Source: Duganella dendranthematis (lineage in GTDB: Bacteria; Pseudomonadota; Gammaproteobacteria; Burkholderiales; Burkholderiaceae_D). From it: a DNA stretch of 64,000 nucleotides. This document shows positions 54,755 through 62,932 of this stretch, piece after piece. Both the position numbers and the translations under genes were made by a program. Position 1 is the first letter of the stretch. Each line of letters begins with the position of its first letter. The stretch lies in contig NZ_CP051684.1 of NCBI RefSeq assembly GCF_012849375.1, positions 496,001 through 560,000 of the forward strand, given 5' to 3'. The notes under the pieces were generated by a model, which was not told where the DNA came from, did no database searches, and saw nothing but the letters and a program-made list of their open reading frames with translations.

Positions 54755-56017
54755 ATGCGTCGTCCATCTAAAGCTTCATCCCACAAGTTATCCTCCGAGA
54801 GCCAACGCCTCGCCACCTATGCCCAGGCAGTCGGGCAGGCGGCCAGTCGCATCGAAGAGCGGGCCTGGGAGCACTCACTCGATGCGCAGCTCCAGAAGCT
54901 CCTCAAAACCGGTCACCAGGACACCGTCGACGCCACCCTCAATGCGCTGTTCAAGGAAGATCTGAACGCTTACGACGTGTTGATGGACAGCGTGGAGGCG
55001 GCCAGCGAATCGGCCCACATCACCATCGACACCGCCGACGGCGTCAGCAAGGCGTATGATGTGCTGCTGGTGGCCGCGCCGATCCTGGCCTGGACCCGTT
55101 TCGCCATCGCCTCCGGCGCGATTCCGGCCGACATTCTGCACACGCTGACAGCGCACTTCTCCGCCCACCTGCTGGCCGACGGCACGCAGCTGGCGGTGTC
55201 GCCGACGCTGTTCTCGATCGACCAGCTGCCGCGCAGCCACGTGGAAACCTACGGCAAGATCCACAAGCTGGCGCAAGCCGCCGTCAAAGGCACGACGCTG
55301 AAGGCTGACACCAAAGTCCCGGAAACCGCCCCCTTCCTGGCCGACACCCGCTACCTGCTGGTGGCCGTGGTGGCGCCGGCCGGTGGCCCGCTGTTCCGCT
55401 GGCAGATGCCGGAACACCAGGCCAGCTTCGCCGTCGAACGCGGCGCCGCGCTGGAGCAATGGCGCGCGCAGGCCACGCCGACCGTCAGCCGCCTGCTGCC
55501 GGGTTGTGGCGTTGAGCTGCTGCTGCCGGAAGCCTATTACATGGCCTGCCGCGAGGCCGACAAGCAAATTCGTCCGGTGTCGATCCGCGCCGCCGTGCAC
55601 TACCTGACGCACACGCTGGGCGTGGAACCGTCCGAACTGCGCGCGGTGATCGCCGGCTTTGGCGAGGAAAGCGCCGAGAACCAGGTGGACGAATACCGCG
55701 TGGCCTTCACGCAGCGTTCGTCGAGCGATGTGATCTACGGTGTGGTGTGGCCGCTGTACGGCCAGGAAGATGAGGAAGGCACACCGCCGGAAGGTCCAGG
55801 CGCCGTCCCACTGGAACAGAAGCCGATGACGCCGATGGAAGACATCATCTCGCACCTGAACGAGGCCGGTGTTACGCAGATCAAAAAGCATAACGAACGT
55901 TATGTGGTCGAGTTCTGCGACGACTGCGGCGCGCCGTTGTTCGCCGACCCGCAGGGCGAACTGGCCCACGCCGAAATGCCCGAAGACGCCCCCAGCGGTA
56001 CCGAGCACTTCCACTAA
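54755..56017 (+). CDS. DUF2863 family protein
   Basis: 420 residues of the DUF2863 family, which I know mainly from Burkholderiales. No signal peptide or membrane segment is seen. The C-terminal ~60 residues include FCDDCGAPLFADP, a CxxC pair that could bind a metal, and an EDIISHLNEAGVTQI segment. The function is unknown. It is a single-gene unit ended by a terminator. Confidence 0.85.
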   Translation: MRRPSKASSHKLSSESQRLATYAQAVGQAASRIEERAWEHSLDAQLQKLLKTGHQDTVDATLNALFKEDLNAYDVLMDSVEAASESAHITIDTADGVSKAYDVLLVAAPILAWTRFAIASGAIPADILHTLTAHFSAHLLADGTQLAVSPTLFSIDQLPRSHVETYGKIHKLAQAAVKGTTLKADTKVPETAPFLADTRYLLVAVVAPAGGPLFRWQMPEHQASFAVERGAALEQWRAQATPTVSRLLPGCGVELLLPEAYYMACREADKQIRPVSIRAAVHYLTHTLGVEPSELRAVIAGFGEESAENQVDEYRVAFTQRSSSDVIYGVVWPLYGQEDEEGTPPEGPGAVPLEQKPMTPMEDIISHLNEAGVTQIKKHNERYVVEFCDDCGAPLFADPQGELAHAEMPEDAPSGTEHFH

Positions 56018-56022
56018 AACAG

Positions 56023-56049
56023 AAGCCCCTGCGAGACAGGGGCTTTTTT
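56023..56049 (+). terminator. Rho-independent terminator after the DUF2863 gene
   Basis: AAGCCCCT (56023-56030), a 7-nt loop, AGGGGCTT (56038-56045), then T to 56049. An A-rich left flank means it may also serve the convergent small membrane protein gene, whose stop codon overlaps the T tract. Confidence 0.9.
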
Positions 56050-56332
56050 ATTTCTGCGGCGGCGGCGAGAGGTAAATGACGATTGGCTGACTGGCTTGCG
56101 CCGGCTGCGTCGGCGCCGCCTGCACAACAACCGGCGCCGGCGTGGCTGGCGGCTTGATCAACTGAGCCAACGCAGCCGCCAGGCCGCCAAAGCCGATGAA
56201 CAGACCAATCATGCTGCCGACCATCCACTTGTGTATATCAGCGCGCAACGCCTCCACGTCCGCCTTGGTGGCCAAGGTCGGCAGTATCGTATCGAAGCGC
56301 GCCTCCAGCGCAGTTTGGCGTTCAATGTCCAT
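56048..56332 (-). CDS. Hypothetical single-pass membrane protein
   Basis: 94 residues: a charged helical N-terminus with TLATKADVEALRADIHKW, one membrane helix (VGSMIGLFIGFGGLAAALAQL) and a Pro/Ala/Gln-rich tail ending in PPPQK. The KADVEALRADI-plus-helix layout resembles small coiled-coil membrane proteins of unknown role. It lies 28 bases downstream of the CYTH gene and is probably the last gene of the M14-CYTH neighbourhood's minus-strand run. Confidence 0.68.
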   Translation of the reverse strand: MDIERQTALEARFDTILPTLATKADVEALRADIHKWMVGSMIGLFIGFGGLAAALAQLIKPPATPAPVVVQAAPTQPAQASQPIVIYLSPPPQK

Positions 56333-56360
56333 GCATCCAGCTTAGGACAGAACGGCGCGC

Positions 56361-56825
56361 TTACCAAGTGGAGAACGGCTTCTGAATCAGGTTCGAGTTG
56401 AGGTAGCGCAGGTCATCGGTGACTTCCTCGCCGATCCAGTCCGGCTTGTCGAACTGCTGGTCTTCCGACTGCAACTCGATCTCCGCCACCACCAAACCGG
56501 CATTCACGCCGAGGAACTCATCCACTTCCCACACATTGCCCGCGAACGTAATGCGGCGGCGGTACTTCTCGATCAACGGCCGCTCGCACAAGCCATCCAG
56601 CAGCTCAGCCGCATCGGCGACCGGGATCTCATACTCCCACTCGCCGCGCGTAGCGCCCTTGTTGGCGCTCTTGATCGTGATCACCGCCCGCTCGCCCTCG
56701 ATGCGCACGCGCACCACCCGCTCCTTGCTGGACGACAGATAGCCCTGGCGAAAAAACACCGGCTCGCCCAGCGCCATCCAGTCATCCCCAGACAGCAGGA
56801 ACTTGCGTTCGATCTCGACGCCCAC
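56361..56825 (-). CDS. CYTH-domain protein (triphosphate tunnel metalloenzyme)
   Basis: 154 residues with the diagnostic VEIERKFL (Glu4, Glu6, Arg7, Lys8) and alternating charged strands (RVVRVRIEGE, ITIKSANKG, EYEIPV, EKYRRRITF, EVDEFLG, AEIELQSED) that line the tunnel. Bacterial single-domain members hydrolyse inorganic triphosphate or make thiamine triphosphate-type reactions; the substrate here is open. The start is a GTG 2 bases after the M14 stop, so it is coupled to the peptidase gene. Confidence 0.9.
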   Translation of the reverse strand: MGVEIERKFLLSGDDWMALGEPVFFRQGYLSSSKERVVRVRIEGERAVITIKSANKGATRGEWEYEIPVADAAELLDGLCERPLIEKYRRRITFAGNVWEVDEFLGVNAGLVVAEIELQSEDQQFDKPDWIGEEVTDDLRYLNSNLIQKPFSTW

Positions 56826-56827
56826 GA

Positions 56828-57955
56828 TCAGTAATCGTCCAGCGACAGCAGGATCGGCTGCAGGATCGAAGCGCCCAGCGCCGCACTACGCGCGCCACTC
56901 CAGCCCACATGCGGATCCGGCAGATCGGCGTTGTCCTTGAACGGCATCTCCAGCGTCAGCGCCAGGCAGCCAAAGTGGTGGCCGACGTATTTGGACGCCA
57001 GCGTCAGCATGTCTTCCTTGTACTTGCTGGCCGCGTAGCCGACTTTATCCTGGAAGTCCGGCGTGGCATTCTTGTAGCGGTCAATGAAAGCCTGCTGCTT
57101 CTGGCGACGCTCGTCGCTGAAGTTTTCCAGCATCTCGTTACCCGCCACGAAGTTGTACGGCAGCGCCTCGTCGCCGTGAATATCGAAGAACATATCGATG
57201 CCGGTTTCGTGCATCTTCTTCTTCACGTACAGCACTTCCGGACTGCGCTCGACCGAAGGCGTCATCCACTCGCGATTCAGGTTGGCGCCGGCCGCATTGG
57301 TGCGCAGGTTGCCGCGCACCGAACCGTCCGGATTCATGTTCGGCACAATGTAGAACACGCAGCGTTGCAGCAGCTTGCGGGCGATCGGGTTGGCATCGTC
57401 CAGCAGCGAATCGATCAGGCCTTCGATGAACCATTCGGCCATCGACTCGCCCGGATGCTGACGCGCGATGAACCAGATTTTCTTCTCCGCTTCCGGCTTG
57501 CCGATGACCACCAGGTTCAAATCGCGGCCATCGACCGTCGAACCCAGGTCCAGCACGCGCGCCAGCGGATGCTCGCCCACCTCGCCCAGCAGGCGCAGAT
57601 GGCGCTCGAACGAATACGGCTCGAAGTAAGCGTAGTAGATGCTGTCGGTGTCCGGCGTGTGGTCGATCGTCATGACCGCGCCGTCGAACCTGGTCGGCAC
57701 GCGAAACCAGTTCTCGGTGTCGTAGCTGGCCACTGCCTGGTAATCCTCGTAACCCTTGGCATAGGTGGCCTGGCCGGCGTTCAGGAAGCGCATGGTCAGC
57801 TTCTGGCCACGCGCACCCTGCACGCGGAAGTGGAACCACTGGTGGATGTCAGCGTGAGAATCCTTGCGCAGATTCAGTTCGATGGAGGCTGCGCTGTCCG
57901 CGCGCAGAACTTCGATCGCACCGGAGTCGAAGTTCTGGCTGATTTTAATGGTCAT
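56828..57955 (-). CDS. M14-family metallocarboxypeptidase (cytosolic carboxypeptidase-like)
   Basis: 375 residues. Residues 1-120 are the M14 N-terminal beta domain seen in cytosolic carboxypeptidases. The catalytic domain has zinc ligands His167, Glu170 (HPGE) and His260 (FFDIHGDE), with NREW and the catalytic Glu336 in LTLEMPF. No signal peptide, so cytosolic. It is followed immediately by the CYTH gene, an operon pairing whose logic is not obvious. Confidence 0.92.
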   Translation of the reverse strand: MTIKISQNFDSGAIEVLRADSAASIELNLRKDSHADIHQWFHFRVQGARGQKLTMRFLNAGQATYAKGYEDYQAVASYDTENWFRVPTRFDGAVMTIDHTPDTDSIYYAYFEPYSFERHLRLLGEVGEHPLARVLDLGSTVDGRDLNLVVIGKPEAEKKIWFIARQHPGESMAEWFIEGLIDSLLDDANPIARKLLQRCVFYIVPNMNPDGSVRGNLRTNAAGANLNREWMTPSVERSPEVLYVKKKMHETGIDMFFDIHGDEALPYNFVAGNEMLENFSDERRQKQQAFIDRYKNATPDFQDKVGYAASKYKEDMLTLASKYVGHHFGCLALTLEMPFKDNADLPDPHVGWSGARSAALGASILQPILLSLDDY

Positions 57956-57988
57956 GTTGATCCAATGTTAAGTGAATGCAGATGACCA

Positions 57989-59485
57989 TTATTTTACCAG
58001 CATGCTCCCTTCCCGTTTATAGCGGGCGTGCCACGACAACGCCTTCTCCAGCACGTGTGGCGTCTGGCCGCCGCCTTGCAGCGCTTCCTCGAAATAGGCG
58101 CGTAGCTGCGGGCGGTAGTCCGGATGCGCGCAGTTGTCGATGATGCGCGGCGCCCGTTCGCGCGGCGCCAGGCCGCGCAGGTCGGCCAGGCCCCATTCGG
58201 TCACCAGGATATCCACATCATGCTCGGTGTGGTCCACGTGCGCGGCAAACGGCACCACGCTGGAAATCGCGCCATCCTTGGCCACCGATTTGCTGACAAA
58301 GAAGGACAGCTGGCCATTGCGGGCAAAGTCGCCCGAGCCGCCGATGCCGTTCATCATATGCGTGCCGCCGACGTGGGTCGAATTGACGTTGCCGTAGATG
58401 TCGAACTCCAACGCCGTATTCAGTGCGATGACGCCGAGACGACGCACGATCTCCGGATGGTTGCTGATCTCCTGCGGCCGCAGCACGATGCGTTCGCGAT
58501 ACTGCTCGATGTTGTCGATGAATTTCTGGTGCATGGCCGCCGACAGTGTGATCGACGACGCCGACGCCATCATCAACTGGCCCGAATCCAGCAGTTCGAT
58601 CGCGCTATCCTGCAGCACTTCCGAGAACATCGTCATGTTGCGGAACGGCGAATCGATCAGGCCATGCAGCACCGCGTTGGCGATGGTGCCGATGCCGGCT
58701 TGCAGCGGACGCAATGAAGGATCCATGCGCCCTGCATTCACTTCGGCTTCGAGGAAGGTGATGATGTGGCGCGCGATGGCGTCGGTCTCGTCGTCCGGTG
58801 GCAGCGCGTTGGATGGGCTGTCCGGACTATCGGTGATCACAATCGCGGCGATGCGCTCCGGATCGAGGGTAATTTCTGTCACGCCGATGCGGTCCCAAGG
58901 CGTCGTCAAAGGAATCGCGCTGCGGTGCGGACGCGCATCCGGCACATAAATATCGTGGAAGCCTTCCAGCGCCAGCGGCGCGCTCAGGTTAATCTCGACG
59001 ATTACCTTGCCGGCCTGCTGCGCGAAGTTGGCCGAGTTCCCGACCGACATGGTGGGAATGATGCCGCCATCGGCCGTAATCGCCACCGCCTCGATCACCG
59101 CGATGTCGATGCCTTTCAGGTCGCCGGAACGCAGCTGCTCGGCGGTCTCCGATAAGTGCTGGTCGATGAACATCACCTCACCGGAATTGATCTTGCGGCG
59201 CAGCGCGGCGTCGGCCTGGAATGGCATGCGGCGCGCGACGACGCCGGCGTTGGCCATCAGCCCATCACTGTCGTTACCGAGCGAAGCGCCGGTCAGCAGT
59301 GTCAGTTGCAGCGGATTGCCCTGGCGGGCGCGTTCAACCAGCGCCGCCGGCAGCGCCTTGGCGTCGCCGGCGCGGGTAAAGCCGCTCATGCCAACGGTCA
59401 TGCCGTCCTTGAATAGCAGGGCGGCCTGTTCGGCGCTCATCAGTTTGTTCATCAGCGCCGGGCGGCGAATGCGATCTTCATACAT
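57989..59485 (-). CDS. Acetyl-CoA hydrolase/succinyl-CoA:acetate CoA-transferase family protein
   Basis: 498 residues of the ACH1/Cat1/AarC family. SVGNSANFAQQAGKVIVEINL is typical, FSEVLQD places the expected active-site glutamate at Glu289, and NSTHVGGTHMMNGIGGSGDF is the CoA-binding glycine-rich loop. It would move CoA between succinyl-CoA and acetate or propionate. The frame opens at 59500, but GAGGAG seven bases before the ATG at 59485 fixes the start. Confidence 0.92.
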   Translation of the reverse strand: MYEDRIRRPALMNKLMSAEQAALLFKDGMTVGMSGFTRAGDAKALPAALVERARQGNPLQLTLLTGASLGNDSDGLMANAGVVARRMPFQADAALRRKINSGEVMFIDQHLSETAEQLRSGDLKGIDIAVIEAVAITADGGIIPTMSVGNSANFAQQAGKVIVEINLSAPLALEGFHDIYVPDARPHRSAIPLTTPWDRIGVTEITLDPERIAAIVITDSPDSPSNALPPDDETDAIARHIITFLEAEVNAGRMDPSLRPLQAGIGTIANAVLHGLIDSPFRNMTMFSEVLQDSAIELLDSGQLMMASASSITLSAAMHQKFIDNIEQYRERIVLRPQEISNHPEIVRRLGVIALNTALEFDIYGNVNSTHVGGTHMMNGIGGSGDFARNGQLSFFVSKSVAKDGAISSVVPFAAHVDHTEHDVDILVTEWGLADLRGLAPRERAPRIIDNCAHPDYRPQLRAYFEEALQGGGQTPHVLEKALSWHARYKREGSMLVK

Positions 59486-59572
59486 GGTGGTTCTCCTCAT
59501 TCTTTTGTTTCAGTATAGAATCAGGAAAACTGCATGCTTATGAATTAAATTCCCACTTTCCAGTCGTTTTTT

Positions 59573-60676
59573 TCATGATGGCAGTTCGTGGATGACGATG
59601 CCCTCGATCGGGTCGACCGCCTGCTGCCACGGCCGCAGCTCAATGAAACGCTGCGTATCCTCATAGCCGGCTTGCCAGCGGGCGCGGATGCCGGCGGCGC
59701 TGAAGTCGATGTCCTTGGTGTGGTCCTCATTGCCGATGCGCGGCGCGCGCAGCGACACCACATGCATGTCGGTGCCGCAGCCCCATGACGCCAGCTCGCG
59801 CATCTCGGGCGACGCAGTTTCGTCCGCCGACAGATGCTTGCTCATCTCGCGGATCACATGGCGCAGCCGGTGCAGCTTGCGCTGCTGCTCGATATTGCTG
59901 GCGCGGCTGGCGTACTGGATCTCCTTGTGCTTGTCCAGCACATCGAGCACGCTTTCCGGCTCGCTGCCGTCCGGATTCCACACCTGCACCGAGAAGATCA
60001 CCGAACTGCGGCGCGGCTCATCGTCAAGTACCGCTTCAATCGGCGTGTTGGAGTAGATGCCGCCATCCCAGTACGGTTGGCCGTCGATGCGCACCGCCGG
60101 AAACGCCGGCGGCAGCGCGCCCGACGCCATCACATGCTCGACCCGCAGCGGTTCCTGCTTGCTGTCGAAATAACGCATCGCGCCAGTGCGCGCATTAACC
60201 GCGCCGACCGTCAGGCGCATCTGCTTTTGATTGAGGTAATCGAAATCGACCAGCGCCTCCAGCGTGCTGCGCAAAGGCGTCGTCTGATAGAAGGAAGCGT
60301 GTTCGATTCCCACGCGCGCCTCGGGATTCCACCACGAGGTCAGATTAGGTTCGAAGAACGCCGGGATGCCCTGCCCCACCGTGATCGCGTTGGCGATCGC
60401 GCGCGGCATGGTGGAGAAGCCGAAGGCATTGCGCTCCATGCGATGCCAGAACTCGCGCAGTCGGTCCAGCCGCTGCTCGGGCGGATTGCCGGCGATGATG
60501 GCGCCATTGATGGCGCCAATCGAGGTGCCGATCACCCAGTCCGGCTCGATGCCGGCTTCGTGCAAGGCCTGGTATACGCCCAGTTGATAAGCACCCAAAG
60601 CGCCGCCGCCCTGCAGGACCAGAACAATCTGGCCCGGCAAGGCGGGCGATGGCGGACTAGCTGATTTGCGGCTCAA
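59573..60676 (-). CDS. Patatin-like phospholipase
   Basis: 367 residues. The patatin motifs are complete: glycine-rich oxyanion hole LQGGGALGAYQLG, nucleophile elbow GTSIGA (Ser52) and the Asp of the dyad in YWDGGIYSN near residue 210. The C-terminal third matches the DUF3734 extension of this subgroup. No signal peptide. The start is a TTG, supported by an excellent GGAGGT six bases upstream and by the absence of any ATG before the oxyanion motif. It would hydrolyse acyl ester bonds of phospholipids. Confidence 0.92.
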   Translation of the reverse strand: MSRKSASPPSPALPGQIVLVLQGGGALGAYQLGVYQALHEAGIEPDWVIGTSIGAINGAIIAGNPPEQRLDRLREFWHRMERNAFGFSTMPRAIANAITVGQGIPAFFEPNLTSWWNPEARVGIEHASFYQTTPLRSTLEALVDFDYLNQKQMRLTVGAVNARTGAMRYFDSKQEPLRVEHVMASGALPPAFPAVRIDGQPYWDGGIYSNTPIEAVLDDEPRRSSVIFSVQVWNPDGSEPESVLDVLDKHKEIQYASRASNIEQQRKLHRLRHVIREMSKHLSADETASPEMRELASWGCGTDMHVVSLRAPRIGNEDHTKDIDFSAAGIRARWQAGYEDTQRFIELRPWQQAVDPIEGIVIHELPS

Positions 60677-60721
60677 GACAGACCTCCACGATGCATGGCA
60701 ACGTGGAGATTGTATGCCATC

Positions 60722-62185
60722 TTAGGCGACAGTCACGCCCTTCGCTTTCAGCGCCGCGCGCACGCCGGCGCCGTACGCTGGATCGGCCAGGTCGAGGTGA
60801 CCCAGCTGGCGGGCGATGATCTCGGCGCTGACCTGGCTCAATGGACCTGCCATGTTGTTGAACAGATTTTGCTGCTCCTCTGCCGGCATCAGGCGGAACA
60901 GGTTGCCGGCCTGGGTGTAATCGTCCTCGGTGCCGCGGGCGTCGTAGCGGGCCGCCGCGCCTTGCAGCGCCAGTGCCGGTTCGCCATTGCCCAGTCCTTG
61001 CGGATTGCTGCCGCCGCCCTGCACCGGATCGTAGTTCTGCGCCGCGCCGCCGTTGGCGATAGCCATGCCGCCGTCACGCTGCTGGTTGTGGAACGGGCAG
61101 CGTGGCGCGTTCACCGGCAGGTGCTGGTGGTTGGTGCCGACGCGGTACAGCTGCGCGTCGTGGTAGGCGAACAGGCGCGCTTGCAGCATCTTGTCGGGCG
61201 AGTAGCCCAGGCCTGGCACCACGTGCGATGGCGACAACGCGGCTTGTTCCACTTCCGCGTGGTAGTTGACCGGGTTACGGTTCAGTTCCAGCACGCCGAC
61301 CGGCAGCATCGGGAAGTCGGCATGCGGCCAGACCTTGGTCAGGTCGAACGGATTCCAGCCGGTGCGCGCTTCCCACGTCGCCAGTTCGGCTTCGGTGGCG
61401 ACTTGCACCTTGACGTCCCAGCGCGGGAAATCGCCGCCGGCGATGGCGTTGAACAGATCGCGCTGCGCGTAGTCCGGATCGGAACCGGCGATGCGCGTGG
61501 CTTCCTCTGCGCTCAGGTTCTTGATGCCTTGCTGCGTCAGGAAGTGCCATTTGACGTAGACACGTTTGCCTTCGGCGTTAATCAGGCTGTAGGTGTGGCT
61601 GCCGAAACCGTGCATGTGGCGATAGCCATCCGGCGTGCCACGGCTGGAAAACAGCGTGGTGACCTGGTGCAGGCTCTCCGGCGTGCGGCTCCAGAAATCG
61701 AACATCATGGTCGGCGATTTCAGGTTGGTTTGCGGATCGCGTTTTTGCGTGTGGATGAAGTCCGGGAACTTGATGCCATCCTTGAGGAAGAACACCGGCG
61801 TGTTATTGCCGACCAGGTCCCAGTTGCCTTCTTCGGTATAGAAGCGCACGGCGAAACCGCGTGGATCGCGCTCGGTATCGGCACTGCCCTTTTCGCCGCC
61901 AACGGTGGAGAAGCGCAGGAAGGTCTCGGTCTGCTTGCCGACTTCGGCGAACAGTTTGGCCTTGGTGTATTTGGTGATGTCGTGTGTAACGGTGAAGGTG
62001 CCATACGCGCCCGAGCCTTTGGCGTGCACCACGCGCTCAGGAATGCGCTCGCGGTTGAAGTGCTGCAGCTTCTCGATCAGGTGGAAGTCCTGCAGCAGCA
62101 CAGGGCCGCGTGGGCCGGCAGTGACGGAGTTCTGGTTGTCGGCGACTGGAATGCCGGACGCGGTGGTGATAGGTGGCTGGCTCAT
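60722..62185 (-). CDS. katA: Catalase (small-subunit, heme)
   Basis: 487 residues, clade-3 heme catalase. The distal His54 is in RVVHAKGSGA, Asn127 in LVGNNTPVFF and the proximal heme Tyr in RLFAYHDAQLYR. It dismutates hydrogen peroxide in the cytosol. AGGAGCC precedes the ATG. An AT-rich upstream region carries an OxyR-like pattern. The TetR gene directly upstream on the same strand ends 104 bases before. Confidence 0.95.
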   Translation of the reverse strand: MSQPPITTASGIPVADNQNSVTAGPRGPVLLQDFHLIEKLQHFNRERIPERVVHAKGSGAYGTFTVTHDITKYTKAKLFAEVGKQTETFLRFSTVGGEKGSADTERDPRGFAVRFYTEEGNWDLVGNNTPVFFLKDGIKFPDFIHTQKRDPQTNLKSPTMMFDFWSRTPESLHQVTTLFSSRGTPDGYRHMHGFGSHTYSLINAEGKRVYVKWHFLTQQGIKNLSAEEATRIAGSDPDYAQRDLFNAIAGGDFPRWDVKVQVATEAELATWEARTGWNPFDLTKVWPHADFPMLPVGVLELNRNPVNYHAEVEQAALSPSHVVPGLGYSPDKMLQARLFAYHDAQLYRVGTNHQHLPVNAPRCPFHNQQRDGGMAIANGGAAQNYDPVQGGGSNPQGLGNGEPALALQGAAARYDARGTEDDYTQAGNLFRLMPAEEQQNLFNNMAGPLSQVSAEIIARQLGHLDLADPAYGAGVRAALKAKGVTVA

Positions 62186-62218
62186 ACTATGGCTCCTCGT
62201 TGTTGATAGCGTAGGGCT

Positions 62219-62284
62219 ATTCTAACGAGGATAATCAATAAATAAAAACTATAAATATCTATAGCTTTGATAGCTTATGGCAAT
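62219..62284 (-). promoter_or_regulatory. katA promoter with OxyR-like site
   Basis: On the plus strand CTAT (62259-62262)-N7-ATAG (62270-62273)-N7-CAAT (62281-62284) follows the spacing of OxyR tetranucleotide half-sites. Downstream for katA lies TAGAAT (62224-62219) as -10, with no good -35 (TTTTAT). That is the layout of an activator-dependent promoter. Confidence 0.4.
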
Positions 62285-62289
62285 GATTG

Positions 62290-62847
62290 CTATACCTTAT
62301 CGAAGCAACGCTCGACCAGTGTGCGGACATGCGCGCGCGACGGCAGGGTCGGACCAAACAGCGAGCGATAGATGATAGGCGCGACAACGCCATCCATCAC
62401 CAGGTCCACCTCAGGCACCGCCTCCCGCCGGGCAATGCCACGGTCAAGGATTTGCTGGATTTGCCCGGCCACGTACACCGCGCACTGGCAGCTCGCTTCC
62501 GCGCGATTGCTGGCCAGTACGTCGTGCATCATTGTCATGCCGACCGCCGACGTCATTTCATCGAGATACAGTTCCGCCCAGGCCTGCAGGTCGCCCAGCA
62601 CGGTGCCGGTGTCGATCAGTGGCGCATCCGCGCGCAAGCTGCCGACGGCGACATCGGACAGCAGGTCCGCCAGCGTGCCCCAGCGCCGGTAGATGGTGGA
62701 CGGCGTCACGCCGGCACGGTCGGCGATCATCGGCACCGTCAGGTCGGCGCGGTCGATTTCAGCGGACAGTTCTTGCACCGCCTGGTGTACCGCCGCCTGG
62801 ACGCGGGCGCTGCGCCCTCCTGGGCGTGGAGATGTTTTTGAATTCAT
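62290..62847 (-). CDS. TetR/AcrR-family regulator
   Basis: 185 residues: N-terminal HTH (DLTVPMIADRAGVTPSTIYRRWG in outline, residues 35-57) and a TetR-like C-terminal ligand domain. It diverges from the MFS transporter gene, and two operator-like sites lie between them, so it most likely represses that exporter and itself. Confidence 0.9.
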   Translation of the reverse strand: MNSKTSPRPGGRSARVQAAVHQAVQELSAEIDRADLTVPMIADRAGVTPSTIYRRWGTLADLLSDVAVGSLRADAPLIDTGTVLGDLQAWAELYLDEMTSAVGMTMMHDVLASNRAEASCQCAVYVAGQIQQILDRGIARREAVPEVDLVMDGVVAPIIYRSLFGPTLPSRAHVRTLVERCFDKV

Positions 62848-62861
62848 TTCGCGATTCTAAT

Positions 62862-62918
62862 GCAAAGAATTCGCTTTAGTGGTTTAATCGCACAAAAGCA
62901 AATTCTTTGCTTTTGTGC
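62862..62918. promoter_or_regulatory. Operator region between the TetR and MFS genes
   Basis: A perfect 13-bp inverted repeat GCACAAAAGCAAA-TTC-TTTGCTTTTGTGC occupies 62890-62918. GCAAAGAATT at 62862-62871 recurs inverted as AATTCTTTGC inside it (62901-62910), which suggests two binding sites for the adjacent TetR protein. Confidence 0.68.
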
Positions 62919-62932
62919 GGAAATGGACTTTT

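Noticed and set aside
62220..62285. An AT-rich stretch as an insertion scar or attachment site
   Set aside because: There are no flanking direct repeats, and it lies where the katA promoter is expected with OxyR-like spacing.
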